This document shows, one piece after another, positions 19,273 through 27,824 of a DNA stretch of 64,000 nucleotides (positions within the stretch are counted from its first letter, which is position 1; each line of letters starts with the position of its first letter). The stretch is taken from positions 2,174,001 through 2,238,000 of the forward strand of contig NZ_CP035686.1 of assembly GCF_009665255.1 (NCBI RefSeq). Reading direction: 5' to 3'. The translations under genes and the position numbers were made by a program. The notes under the pieces were generated by a model. The model searched no databases. It was given only the letters and a program-made list of their open reading frames with translations, and was not told the DNA's origin. The stretch comes from Vibrio metoecus (GTDB lineage: Bacteria > Pseudomonadota > Gammaproteobacteria > Enterobacterales > Vibrionaceae).

Positions 19273-19941
19273 ATGCCAGAAATTAAACAACTTTTTGAGA
19301 ACAACTCAAAATGGTCTGAGTCGATCAAAGCCGAAAGTCCGGAATACTTTGCCAAGCTAGCCAAAGGGCAAAATCCGGATTTTTTATGGATAGGGTGCGC
19401 TGACAGTCGAGTTCCTGCTGAACGCTTAACGGGCCTTTATTCCGGTGAACTGTTTGTGCACCGCAATGTGGCGAATCAGGTGATCCATACCGACCTTAAC
19501 TGTTTATCGGTGGTCCAGTACGCAGTGGATGTATTGCAAGTCAAACACATCATTGTCTGTGGTCACTATGGATGTGGTGGTGTGACCGCAGCCATCGATA
19601 ATCCACAGCTCGGCTTAATCAATAACTGGTTACTGCATATTCGCGATTACTACCTTAAACATCGTGAATATCTCGATAAGATGCCGGCCGAAGACCGCTC
19701 CGATAAGCTGGCTGAAATCAATGTCGCCGAGCAAGTATACAACTTAGCCAACTCAACGATACTGCAAAACGCATGGGAACGCGGGCAAGCGGTAGAAGTG
19801 CACGGTTTTGTTTACGGGATAGAAGATGGTCGATTGGAATATCTCGGCGTACGCTGCGCTTCAAGAGCCGCCGTTGAAGATAACTATCACAAAGCGTTAG
19901 AGATGATCCTCAATCCTGAACATCGTTTGCTGTGTCGCTAG
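19273..19941 (+). CDS. can: Beta-class carbonic anhydrase
   Basis: Interconverts CO2 and bicarbonate; 222 residues, closely similar to E. coli Can. Zinc ligands and catalytic pair are visible in WIGCADSRVPAE (Cys, Asp, Arg) and CGHYGCGG (His, Cys). Start ATG 19273 has AAGGGAAG upstream; an ATG five codons earlier lies within that site and is less likely. Divergent from the SulP gene across about 146 bases that must hold both promoters. Confidence 0.95.
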   Translation: MPEIKQLFENNSKWSESIKAESPEYFAKLAKGQNPDFLWIGCADSRVPAERLTGLYSGELFVHRNVANQVIHTDLNCLSVVQYAVDVLQVKHIIVCGHYGCGGVTAAIDNPQLGLINNWLLHIRDYYLKHREYLDKMPAEDRSDKLAEINVAEQVYNLANSTILQNAWERGQAVEVHGFVYGIEDGRLEYLGVRCASRAAVEDNYHKALEMILNPEHRLLCR

Positions 19942-19967
19942 TGTTTTCTACTGCTAGGTAAGAATGA

Positions 19968-19996
19968 CAACGCCCACGTAACCGTGGGCGTTTTTA
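19968..19996 (+). terminator. Terminator after carbonic anhydrase gene
   Basis: ACGCCCACG, loop TAAC, CGTGGGCGTTTTTAT; also followed on the other strand by hpt ending toward it. Confidence 0.85.
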
Positions 19997-20026
19997 TAAA
20001 CTAAATTTTTAGCCGTGGCATTACAT

Positions 20027-20560
20027 TTATTCAGCCAAAGGAACCACTTTGCCAATGTAAGGTAAATGACGGTATTTCTGCGCGTAATCGATACCAACAC
20101 CCACCACGAATTCATCTGGAATTTCAAAACCTACCCAGTTCACTTCAACATCAACTTCACGACGAGTCGGTTTATCGAGCAAAGTACAAATACGGATCGA
20201 TTTCGGCTCACGCAACGCCAAGATCTCTTTCACTTTATTGAGCGTATTGCCCGTATCGATGATGTCTTCCACCAAGAGTACATCTTTGCCTTTGATGTCG
20301 TCGTCCAGATCTTTCAGGATGCGTACATCACGTGAACTTTCCATGCTATTGCCGTAGCTAGAAGCCGTCATAAAATCGACTTGATGAGTCAGATGAATTT
20401 GACGAGCGAGATCGGCCATAAAAACAAAGGAACCACGCAACAATCCAACCAAAACCAAATCGTCACTACCTTGATAATGCTCTGTGATCTGTTGACCTAA
20501 TTCGTGGATGCGCTTGGCGACTTCTTGCTCAGAAATCATGACTTCAACTGTGTGTTTCAT
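20027..20560 (-). CDS. hpt: Hypoxanthine phosphoribosyltransferase
   Basis: Purine salvage enzyme of 177 residues converting hypoxanthine and PRPP to IMP. PRPP-binding loop is VLLVEDIIDTGNTL; the flexible loop ASSYGNSM precedes it and the purine site is near WVGFEIPDEFVVG. ATG start. Divergent from hapR. Confidence 0.95.
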   Translation of the reverse strand: MKHTVEVMISEQEVAKRIHELGQQITEHYQGSDDLVLVGLLRGSFVFMADLARQIHLTHQVDFMTASSYGNSMESSRDVRILKDLDDDIKGKDVLLVEDIIDTGNTLNKVKEILALREPKSIRICTLLDKPTRREVDVEVNWVGFEIPDEFVVGVGIDYAQKYRHLPYIGKVVPLAE

Positions 20561-20743
20561 ACCATTCTCGTTGTGTTAGGCGATGCCAGCATCGCTGACC
20601 TTGGTGGCGCGTATAGTATCACCTCACTCAAATCCTGTTAATCGTTTCCCTGCTCATCCCCTCACTGTTATACGCTTACTCAATAAAAAGAATTGAAACG
20701 ACAAATAATTAACATAATTGAGCATTTTTTCACCCAACAAAGA

Positions 20744-20772
20744 TTGACCTCTCTGATATGCACCATTACACT
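20744..20772 (+). promoter_or_regulatory. Candidate promoter of hapR
   Basis: TTGACC and TACACT with a 17-base spacer. A start near 20779 gives a leader of about 75 bases that contains the candidate Qrr pairing site. Confidence 0.5.
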
Positions 20773-20830
20773 CATAGGGCTTTTAGTAGCAAATAACAAA
20801 ATAATCATTAGAGCAAAATGCTCAATCAAC

Positions 20831-20843
20831 TCAATTGGCAAGG
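20831..20843 (+). promoter_or_regulatory. Candidate Qrr sRNA pairing site in the hapR leader
   Basis: TCAATTGGCAAGG overlaps the hapR ribosome binding site and is nearly complementary to the conserved Qrr core as I recall it (CCUAGCCAACUGA). In V. cholerae, Qrr1-4 with Hfq pair with this part of hapR mRNA at low cell density and repress it. The complementarity was judged by eye; no Qrr gene is in the window. Confidence 0.6.
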
Positions 20844-20853
20844 ATATACCCCT

Positions 20854-21465
20854 ATGGACGCATCAATCGAAAAACGCCCTCGAACTCGGCTATCTCCACA
20901 AAAACGTAAACTGCAACTGATGGAAATCGCATTAGAAGTGTTTGCAAAGCGTGGAATAGGCCGCGGTGGTCACGCAGACATCGCAGAGATTGCGCAAGTC
21001 TCAGTAGCAACGGTGTTTAACTACTTTCCTACTCGCGAAGACTTAGTCGACGATGTACTGAACTTTGTGGTTCGCCAATACTCCAACTTCCTCACCGATC
21101 ACATCGATTTGGACTTGGATGTTAAAAGTAACCTACAAACATTGTGCAAAGAGATGGTCAAACTGACCATGAACGACTGCCATTGGCTAAAAGTATGGTT
21201 TGAATGGAGCGCATCGACTCGTGATGAGGTATGGCCGTTATTTGTTTCGACGAACCGTACTAATCAGCTACTGATCAAAAACATGTTCATCAAAGCCATG
21301 GAGCGTGGTGAATTGTGTGAAAAGCACGATGTAGACAATATGGCGAGCTTGTTCCACGGCATTTTCTACTCCATCTTCTTGCAAGTAAACCGCTTGGGTG
21401 ATCAAGAAGCCGTGTATAAATTGGTCGATAGCTATCTCAATATGTTGTGTATCTACAAAAACTAG
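20854..21465 (+). CDS. hapR: Quorum-sensing master regulator HapR (LuxR-type TetR family)
   Basis: TetR-family regulator of 203 residues. The N-terminal helix-turn-helix (IAEIAQVSVATVFNYFPTREDLV) is intact and the all-helical dimerisation and ligand-pocket domain follows (HWLKVWFEWSASTRDEVWPLF). In V. cholerae it accumulates at high cell density, activates hapA protease and represses biofilm and virulence genes. ATG 20854 with AAGGAT upstream; the open frame runs 12 codons further back into the leader, which homologues do not have. No frameshift, unlike hapR of several laboratory or pandemic strains. A few C-terminal residues (for example DQEAVYKLVDSYL) differ from the reference sequence as I remember it. 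Confidence 0.95.
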   Translation: MDASIEKRPRTRLSPQKRKLQLMEIALEVFAKRGIGRGGHADIAEIAQVSVATVFNYFPTREDLVDDVLNFVVRQYSNFLTDHIDLDLDVKSNLQTLCKEMVKLTMNDCHWLKVWFEWSASTRDEVWPLFVSTNRTNQLLIKNMFIKAMERGELCEKHDVDNMASLFHGIFYSIFLQVNRLGDQEAVYKLVDSYLNMLCIYKN

Positions 21466-21489
21466 TTTTTGTCATATCCAACAAGACTT

Positions 21490-21516
21490 AGGGCGCCTCA
21501 AGCGCCCTTTTTTATT
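21490..21516. terminator. Terminator between hapR and rsmI
   Basis: GGGCGC, loop CTCAA, GCGCCC followed by TTTTTTATTTT on the forward strand. rsmI converges on it from the right. Confidence 0.85.
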
Positions 21517-21543
21517 TTGGTCTAGGTAAATCTAGCGAATCAT

Positions 21544-22410
21544 TTATTCCCCCAGATTGTCCAAACCCCATTTATACAATGCATTTTTTTTCAGTTGGTG
21601 AATTTCTGCCACTAAAGCCGCCGCTTTCTTCAATGGTAACTCTTTGGTCAAAATCGTTAAGGTACGTAAGGCATCATCGGGTAAGGTCTGTTCTCCTGCG
21701 TCACGATAGCCATGCACAAGCAGCACCATCTCACCTTTTTTACGATTATCATCTTCAGCGATCCACTCGATAAGTTCGGCCAAAGGCATACCTTGAATGG
21801 TTTCAAACGTTTTGGTCAGTTCACGTGCTAGTACCACCTCACGCTCCCCGCCAAGCACTTCGAGCATATCTTGCAGTGACTCGCAGATTCGATGTGGTGA
21901 TTCATAAAAAATGCACGTACGCGCTACTTTCGCAATGTCGAGCAACTTATCTTTACGTGCTTTGCTTTTCGCAGGTAAAAAGCCTTCGAAACTGAAACTA
22001 TCGGATGGCAAACCAGATGCGCTCAGCGCAGTGATCACCGCACATGGACCAGGAAGTGGCACAACTTTAACCCCCGCTTGACGACATTGGGTGACTAAAT
22101 GATAACCTGGATCACTGATCAGCGGTGTACCGGCATCTGACACCAAAGCAATCGACAACCCGGACAGTAGTTTATCCACCAACACTTGCGCTTTTTGCTG
22201 CTCATTGTGGTCATGTAATGCAAAGGTTTTGGTTGTGATGTTAAAGTGAGATAACAATTTACCGGTATGACGTGTATCTTCTGCGGCAATCAGATCCACA
22301 CTGGCTAACACGTCTAGGGCTCGTTGTGTGATGTCACCCAGATTACCAATCGGGGTTGGGACAATATAAAGAGTTGGAGCACCATTTGGCACGGTTTTAT
22401 TATCTGTCAT
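21544..22410 (-). CDS. rsmI: 16S rRNA (cytidine-1402-2'-O)-methyltransferase
   Basis: SAM-dependent tetrapyrrole-methylase-fold enzyme of 288 residues that methylates the ribose of C1402 in the 30S P site. Signature VPTPIGNLGDITQRALDVL and AEDTRHTGKLL at the N terminus; LVSDAGTPLISDPG and VPLPGPCAVITAL in the SAM site. Divergent from lpoA with about 60 bases between starts, as in other gammaproteobacteria. Confidence 0.96.
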   Translation of the reverse strand: MTDNKTVPNGAPTLYIVPTPIGNLGDITQRALDVLASVDLIAAEDTRHTGKLLSHFNITTKTFALHDHNEQQKAQVLVDKLLSGLSIALVSDAGTPLISDPGYHLVTQCRQAGVKVVPLPGPCAVITALSASGLPSDSFSFEGFLPAKSKARKDKLLDIAKVARTCIFYESPHRICESLQDMLEVLGGEREVVLARELTKTFETIQGMPLAELIEWIAEDDNRKKGEMVLLVHGYRDAGEQTLPDDALRTLTILTKELPLKKAAALVAEIHQLKKNALYKWGLDNLGE

Positions 22411-22473
22411 TTGTTTACCATCACATCAACGATTAATATAGAGACAATTTTACACGGACTAACGAAAGAACTC

Positions 22474-24285
22474 ATGGCTATGAACCACCATCAGCGACGC
22501 AGTGTACCACGCTTACTCACTCCGATTGCATTATCAATCGTTTTATCGGCCTGTTCGACTCAGCCTTCGTCACCGGATGTGGTCGATATTACCGCTCAAC
22601 CGCTGTTAACAGCACAAACTTATTTGATGCGTGCCGATGCCAGTCAGGGCTCTCAGCAAAATGACTGGTTGATCATGGCCCTAAAAGCCGCCATTGAAGA
22701 AAACAGCACAGATCAAGCCCAGTTATTGATTATGCGTCTTGCTAAGCAACCCCTGACACCAACACAGCAGGCACAATGGCAATTATTGCGAGCTCAATTG
22801 CTAGTGAATACCGAGCAGTATCAAGAAGCTCTCGATCAACTGAGTTTCCAAGCAAATTGGTCATTGCCACAGGTTCAATGGCAACAATACCACCAATTGC
22901 GCGCTGATATATTTACCGCGCTGGATCGTTCTTTTGACTCAACACGCGAATTGATTGCGCTCTATGGCATGTCTTCGAGTAAAGAACAAGAAGCTTTAGC
23001 CGATCAAATTTGGGCCAATTTAAACCATTACTCTGCTAGCAAAATTATTAAACTTTCTGCAGAACCAGACGAAGCGCAGTTGGATGGTTGGTTACAACTC
23101 GCGGTATATATGAAAACGCTAGGCAGCAATCTGCCACAATTGAAAAATACATTAGAAAAATGGTTAGCTGAGAACCCACAACACCCAGCCGCAATTTATA
23201 CACCTAAAGCCATCTCAGATATTCTTGCGCTTGAGATCGTCAAACCAACCCACACAGCCCTGCTACTGCCTTTAACGGGAAAGTTTGCAAAACAGGCTCA
23301 ATTTATTCGTGATGGTTTTGTGTTTGCAATGATGAACGATGCCGATCGCCAACCAGAAGCCACACTGACGATTATTGATACCAATGCAGAGACATTGGAA
23401 TCGGCAGATGCCATTCTCACCAGTAAGCAAATTGACTTTGTCGTGGGGCCGCTGATCAAAAGTAATATCGAAAAACTACAGCAGTTCCAACAAAACCGCG
23501 GCCAGACAATTCCCACTCTCGCGCTTAACATCCCAGATCAAATTGATACAGCAGCCGGGACTTGCTACCTAGCTTTATCACCAGAGCAAGAGGTTGCTCA
23601 AGCGGCGAAACATCTGTTCACTCAAGGCTACCGTTACCCACTGATCCTCGCACCACAGAACAGCTATGGTGAACGAGTAGTCGAAGCCTTTAATGAAGAG
23701 TGGCGTCGCTACAGTAAAAACAAAGTTGCGGTAAATCTGTTTGGTGATAAACGCCAATTACAGCGCAACATCAATTCCATTTTCGGCCTTCAAGATAGCC
23801 AACAAAATATCGCTCAAATGGAATCACTACTTGGGATTAGCATGGAAAGCCAACCTCGTAGCCGCCGTGATATTGATGCAGTCTATATCGTAGCCAACAG
23901 TGCAGAGCTAACCTTAATCAAGCCTTTCATTGAAGTGGCGATAAACCCGGATACACGCCCACCAAAACTGTTCTCAAACTCCAACAGTAATACTGGTGGT
24001 CGCCAATACGAAGATTTATCTGGCGTTACTTACAGCGATATTCCATTGTTGGTTCATCCAACCCCAAGCATCAAAGAACAGCTGACCCAAATCTGGCCAG
24101 AAAGCTCCAATGCCGAGCGACGCTTGCAAGCACTAGGGATGGATGCCTACCAGCTAATGGTGGAGCTTCCACAAATGAAAATCGTCGATGGTTACACGGT
24201 TGATGGACAAACTGGCGTGTTAAGCATTGATGAACAATGTGTCGTTCAACGTGAAATCAGTTGGGCAGAGCATGGGGTTCGTTAA
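22474..24285 (+). CDS. lpoA: Outer-membrane lipoprotein LpoA, activator of PBP1A
   Basis: Lipoprotein of 603 residues with lipobox LSAC (Cys27), a TPR-like helical N-terminal domain (about 45-260) and a C-terminal periplasmic-binding-protein fold (from LLLPLTGKFAKQAQFIRDGF). Family members reach through the peptidoglycan to stimulate transpeptidation by PBP1A. Start ATG 22474 is chosen so that the signal peptide is at the N terminus; a second ATG lies two codons on. yraN overlaps its end. Confidence 0.93.
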   Translation: MAMNHHQRRSVPRLLTPIALSIVLSACSTQPSSPDVVDITAQPLLTAQTYLMRADASQGSQQNDWLIMALKAAIEENSTDQAQLLIMRLAKQPLTPTQQAQWQLLRAQLLVNTEQYQEALDQLSFQANWSLPQVQWQQYHQLRADIFTALDRSFDSTRELIALYGMSSSKEQEALADQIWANLNHYSASKIIKLSAEPDEAQLDGWLQLAVYMKTLGSNLPQLKNTLEKWLAENPQHPAAIYTPKAISDILALEIVKPTHTALLLPLTGKFAKQAQFIRDGFVFAMMNDADRQPEATLTIIDTNAETLESADAILTSKQIDFVVGPLIKSNIEKLQQFQQNRGQTIPTLALNIPDQIDTAAGTCYLALSPEQEVAQAAKHLFTQGYRYPLILAPQNSYGERVVEAFNEEWRRYSKNKVAVNLFGDKRQLQRNINSIFGLQDSQQNIAQMESLLGISMESQPRSRRDIDAVYIVANSAELTLIKPFIEVAINPDTRPPKLFSNSNSNTGGRQYEDLSGVTYSDIPLLVHPTPSIKEQLTQIWPESSNAERRLQALGMDAYQLMVELPQMKIVDGYTVDGQTGVLSIDEQCVVQREISWAEHGVR

Positions 24286-24640
24286 CTCCCGGCAGCAAGG
24301 TCATCATTACGAACAGATGGCGGCGGAGTATCTCCGCCGCCACGGACTTAAGCTCGTAGCTCAAAATATAAATTATCGCTTTGGCGAATTAGATTTAGTG
24401 ATGAGTGATGGAACGGCTCTTGTGTTTGTTGAGGTACGCTACCGAGCTAACGTTCATCACGGCCACGCCGCTGAAACCATCACATCAAGCAAACAAGCAC
24501 GCTTGATCAAAGCAGCAAATTGTTGGATGCTCGCCAATAAAATAAATAGCCATAGTGCTGATTTTCGTTTTGATGTGATTGCCATTCACCAGCAAGGGCA
24601 ACATATTGAATGGCTGAAAAACGCAATTACTGAAGGATAA
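24272..24640 (+). CDS. yraN: UPF0102 endonuclease-fold protein YraN
   Basis: Protein of 122 residues of the UPF0102 family, with a PD-(D/E)XK nuclease-like core (GELDLVMSDG...VFVEVRYR). Function not established. ATG 24272 overlaps the lpoA end by 14 bases and matches homologue length; a longer frame from 24227 is possible but lies deep inside lpoA. diaA follows directly. Confidence 0.9.
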   Translation: MGFVNSRQQGHHYEQMAAEYLRRHGLKLVAQNINYRFGELDLVMSDGTALVFVEVRYRANVHHGHAAETITSSKQARLIKAANCWMLANKINSHSADFRFDVIAIHQQGQHIEWLKNAITEG

Positions 24641-24643
24641 ATG

Positions 24644-25234
24644 ATGCTCGATAGCATTAAAGACAGTTTTACCGAAAGCATTCAAATACAGATCGCGGCT
24701 GCAGAAGCCCTGCCGGATGCGATCATGCATGCGGCACAAGCTATGGTTGCTAGTTTACTCAATGGCCATAAGATTCTCTGTTGTGGTAACGGCGGCTCGT
24801 CCGTCAATGCACAACAATTTGTTTCTTGTCTTCTTAATCGCTTTGAAACCGAACGTCCTAGTTTACCGGGTATGGCACTTACTGCAGATAACACGACATT
24901 AACCGCAGTAGCCAATGACTATCACTACCAAGAAATTTTTTCTAAACAAGTGCGTGCTTTTGGCCAACCTGGCGATATTCTACTAGCCATTTCGACGAGT
25001 GGTAATAGTAAAAACATCATCAAAGCCATGGAAGCAGCAGTAACTCGGGATATGACCATTATTGCTCTTACTGGCAAAGATGGCGGCGAAATGGCAGGAT
25101 TACTCGGCGAAAATGATGTAGAAATCCGTATTCCATCACACCGCACCGCTCGCATCCATGAAGTTCACATGGTGACACTGCACTGCCTATGTGATTTGAT
25201 TGACCAAGTGTTATTCCCAGCTCATGAAGAGTGA
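24644..25234 (+). CDS. diaA: DnaA initiator-associating protein DiaA
   Basis: SIS-domain protein of 196 residues that forms tetramers and promotes DnaA assembly at oriC in E. coli. CCGNGGSSVNAQ and LLAISTSGNSKNI are the SIS sugar-phosphate-like motifs. Two tandem ATGs occur; I choose the second, because AAGGA then lies at 6 bases and the protein matches the 196-residue E. coli one. Its stop overlaps the GTG preceding dolP. Confidence 0.93.
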   Translation: MLDSIKDSFTESIQIQIAAAEALPDAIMHAAQAMVASLLNGHKILCCGNGGSSVNAQQFVSCLLNRFETERPSLPGMALTADNTTLTAVANDYHYQEIFSKQVRAFGQPGDILLAISTSGNSKNIIKAMEAAVTRDMTIIALTGKDGGEMAGLLGENDVEIRIPSHRTARIHEVHMVTLHCLCDLIDQVLFPAHEE

Positions 25235-25236
25235 TT

Positions 25237-25806
25237 ATGAAAAGCATTAAACGACTAATTCTTTGCGTTTTACTTGTTAACCTCACTGGTTGTGCAGGGT
25301 TATTTATTGCCGGTGCAGCAACAACAGCGACAATTGTTACGGATCCCCGCAGTACCCAAGAGATCTGGCAAGACAACAATGTCGAGTTAGAAGTTGCAGG
25401 ACTCGCCAACAAAGAGCCATACCGTAAAGATACTCGTATTTCTGCTGTTGCCTACCGAGGCACGGTAGTATTACTGGGACAATCACGTAGTGATGCGATT
25501 CTTGACCAGTTCATTGCTCAAGCCCGTCAAGTAAAAGGGGTCAAAGAGTTACACAATCAAGTACAGATCAAAGCACCACTGTCTGTAGGAGAAATCAGTA
25601 ACGATAGTTGGATAACCACTAAGGTCAAATCAGCTCTCCTCACAAAAGCAGAGTTAAACGGCATTAAAGTGAAAGTAGTCACAGAAGATCGTGTGGTTTA
25701 TCTCTTTGGCTACGTATCACCTGAACATGCCGATATGGCGATTGAGGTTGCAAGAAATATCATCGGAGTCAAACAAGTCGTCAAGGCTTTTGAATACGCC
25801 CAGTAA
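25237..25806 (+). CDS. dolP: BON-domain outer-membrane lipoprotein DolP
   Basis: Lipoprotein of 189 residues, formerly YraP. Lipobox LTGC (Cys19) is followed by two BON domains (about 45-115 and 125-189; second contains ITTKVKSALLTKAELNG). In E. coli it binds anionic phospholipid at division sites and supports outer-membrane integrity and BAM function. ATG 25237 has AAGAGTGA upstream. Last gene of lpoA-yraN-diaA-dolP. Confidence 0.93.
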   Translation: MKSIKRLILCVLLVNLTGCAGLFIAGAATTATIVTDPRSTQEIWQDNNVELEVAGLANKEPYRKDTRISAVAYRGTVVLLGQSRSDAILDQFIAQARQVKGVKELHNQVQIKAPLSVGEISNDSWITTKVKSALLTKAELNGIKVKVVTEDRVVYLFGYVSPEHADMAIEVARNIIGVKQVVKAFEYAQ

Positions 25807-25832
25807 GTGATAAATCACATGATGAAAATAGA

Positions 25833-25860
25833 AAAGGCAGCGGTAAACGCTGCCTTTTTA
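25833..25860. terminator. Bidirectional terminator between dolP and sspB
   Basis: AAAAGGCAGCG, loop GTAAA, CGCTGCCTTTTTA; A and T tracts on both sides serve both convergent operons. Confidence 0.85.
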
Positions 25861-25875
25861 GTATCTTGAATCCAC

Positions 25876-26352
25876 TTACTTCACGACACGCAAACTTGGT
25901 CGACCTTTGGGTCTAGGTGAATCCTCAAAAGGCTCATCACCTAAATCACTTTCCAGCTCAACAAGGGAGTCTTCTGAATCCAAATCTTCCTCAAACTCCA
26001 TCGTTTCAAGGTAAGCAGGTTCAGGCTCGAACATAGTACCAGCACCATTTTCACGCGCATAAATAGCTTGTACAGCGTAAATCGGTACGATCACCAAGTG
26101 AGGACGGCCACCAAAACGGGCATTGAAAGTCACTTCCTCATTCCCAAGCTCTAAGTGCCCGACCGCGCGCGGAGCCACATTAAGAATGATTTGACCATCT
26201 TGAACGTATTCAAGTGGCACCTTCACACCTGGTAATGTGGCATCCACCACTAAGTGCGGCGTAAGTTCGTTTTCCAGTAGCCAATCATAAAATGCTCTTA
26301 ACAAATAGGGTCGGCGTGGTGTCATTTGACCAATATCCATTCCGGCATCCAT
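25876..26352 (-). CDS. sspB: ClpXP protease specificity-enhancing factor SspB
   Basis: Adaptor of 158 residues that binds ssrA-tagged proteins and delivers them to ClpX. Substrate-binding domain TPRRPYLLRAFYDWLLENELTPH...NARFGG is followed by an acidic linker and the ClpX-binding tail RPSLRVVK. The ATG at 26352 overlaps the sspA stop (TAATG); homologues favour the ATG four codons later (MDIGQMTPRRP), which has GGATGCC upstream. Coupled to sspA. Confidence 0.95.
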   Translation of the reverse strand: MDAGMDIGQMTPRRPYLLRAFYDWLLENELTPHLVVDATLPGVKVPLEYVQDGQIILNVAPRAVGHLELGNEEVTFNARFGGRPHLVIVPIYAVQAIYARENGAGTMFEPEPAYLETMEFEEDLDSEDSLVELESDLGDEPFEDSPRPKGRPSLRVVK

Positions 26353-26987
26353 TAGCGAGCCAGACGCATCTCGCGTTCAGCTTCAGTGAGAGAAGCAAGG
26401 AATGAATCACGTTCGAATACACGGTTCATATAGACTTTCAGTTCTTTAGAACCAGGACCAATCAAGTCAATACCAAGAACAGGTAAACGCCACAGTAGTG
26501 GAGCTAAATAACAGTCAATCAAGCTGAATTCTTCACTCATGAAGTATTCATACTCAGCAAACACAGGTCCAAGAGTCAGCAAATCGTTACGTAATTTATT
26601 ACGTGCATTTTCTGCCACTTCAGGGGAACCATTAACGACTTTCTCAGCCAATGAGTACCAGTTTCTTTCAATACGGTAGATCATCAAACGGCTGTTACCA
26701 CGAGCGACTGGATAAACAGGCATAAGTGGTGGATGAGGGAAACGCTCATCCAAATATTCCATGATGATCTTTGAGTCATACAGAGCAAGCTCACGATCAA
26801 CTAGAGTAGGAACTGTTTTATAAGGATTCAGCTCAATCAATTCCGCAGGAAGGTTGTTCTCATCAACCAACTCAACTTCAAAACTGACGCCTTTTTCAGC
26901 TAGCACAATGCGAACCTGATGGCTATACATGTCAGATGCACTTGAAAACAGAGTCATCACAGAACGTTTGTTGGCAGCTACAGCCAT
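26352..26987 (-). CDS. sspA: Stringent starvation protein A
   Basis: Glutathione-transferase-fold RNA polymerase-associated protein of 211 residues; thioredoxin-like N-terminal domain (MTLFSSASDMYSHQVR, then PYKTVPTLVDRE) and helical C-terminal domain. In E. coli it supports stationary-phase acid tolerance and lowers H-NS levels. The petABC terminator separates it from petC, so it has its own promoter in 26988-27015. Confidence 0.95.
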   Translation of the reverse strand: MAVAANKRSVMTLFSSASDMYSHQVRIVLAEKGVSFEVELVDENNLPAELIELNPYKTVPTLVDRELALYDSKIIMEYLDERFPHPPLMPVYPVARGNSRLMIYRIERNWYSLAEKVVNGSPEVAENARNKLRNDLLTLGPVFAEYEYFMSEEFSLIDCYLAPLLWRLPVLGIDLIGPGSKELKVYMNRVFERDSFLASLTEAEREMRLAR

Positions 26988-27015
26988 GGAGCCCTCCAGT
27001 ACAGATGCGGGTACA

Positions 27016-27050
27016 AAAAATCAATGGAGGCTAAAGCCTCCACTGATGAG
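27016..27050 (-). terminator. Terminator of petABC
   Basis: Reverse strand TCAGTGGAGGC, loop TTTA, GCCTCCATTGA followed by TTTTTTG; long stem with G-T pairs. Confidence 0.85.
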
Positions 27051-27086
27051 TTAACAATCGGGAATTAGCGCAGCATAATAGCACAA

Positions 27087-27824
27087 TTAGTGCACATCGC
27101 GCCAATACTCTTTCTTCAGTGCTACAACGACAATGGTAAATATCACCAAAAATGCCATCGCCCACCAACCTAAACTTTGACGCTCAAGTTTCATTGGTTC
27201 ACCCGAGTATTGTAGGAAGTTCACCAAATCACGTACTGCTTGGTTATATTCCCCTTCACTCAGCTCACCATTACCACGAGATTTTACACCGACAACATGT
27301 TGAACTTCGTTACCATCCACCATATGCGTTTCAATGATCGGATCCGGTGTACCTTGCAACTCTTCCAGTACATGCGGCATACCAACACTTGGAAATACGA
27401 TGTTGTTGACACCAAATGGACGAGAAGGATCTGCATAGAAAGAGCGTAGATAAGTGTATAACCAATCCGTGCCTCGTACTCGAGCGACTAAGGTCAAATC
27501 AGGCGGTGGCGCCCCAAACCACTTTGCTGCGGACTTATCAGGAATCGCATTTTCCATCAATTCACCAATCTTGGTTGCAGGATTAAAAATGAGGTTTTCC
27601 TTCATCAAATCAGCTGGAATACCGAGATCGTTCGCCACTCGCTCATAACGTTGATATTGCGTTGAGTGACAACCAAAACAGTAGTTCATAAACAGTTTGG
27701 CACCATTTTGTAGTGATGCTTTATCCGTTAAATCGTTATTCGCTTTATCTAAATGTACATTTGCACCTGCTGCCATCACCAGCGATGGCAACATAGCAAA
27801 CAAAATTACAATCCATTTTTTCAT
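27087..27824 (-). CDS. petC: Cytochrome c1 of the bc1 complex
   Basis: Subunit of ubiquinol-cytochrome c reductase, 245 residues. Signal peptide (residues 1-19), haem-binding CFGCH (Cys49, Cys52, His53), axial Met region near VFPSVGMPH, and a C-terminal membrane anchor (WWAMAFLVIFTIVVVAL). Starts inside the petB stop (ATGA, 4-bp overlap). Confidence 0.96.
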   Translation of the reverse strand: MKKWIVILFAMLPSLVMAAGANVHLDKANNDLTDKASLQNGAKLFMNYCFGCHSTQYQRYERVANDLGIPADLMKENLIFNPATKIGELMENAIPDKSAAKWFGAPPPDLTLVARVRGTDWLYTYLRSFYADPSRPFGVNNIVFPSVGMPHVLEELQGTPDPIIETHMVDGNEVQHVVGVKSRGNGELSEGEYNQAVRDLVNFLQYSGEPMKLERQSLGWWAMAFLVIFTIVVVALKKEYWRDVH

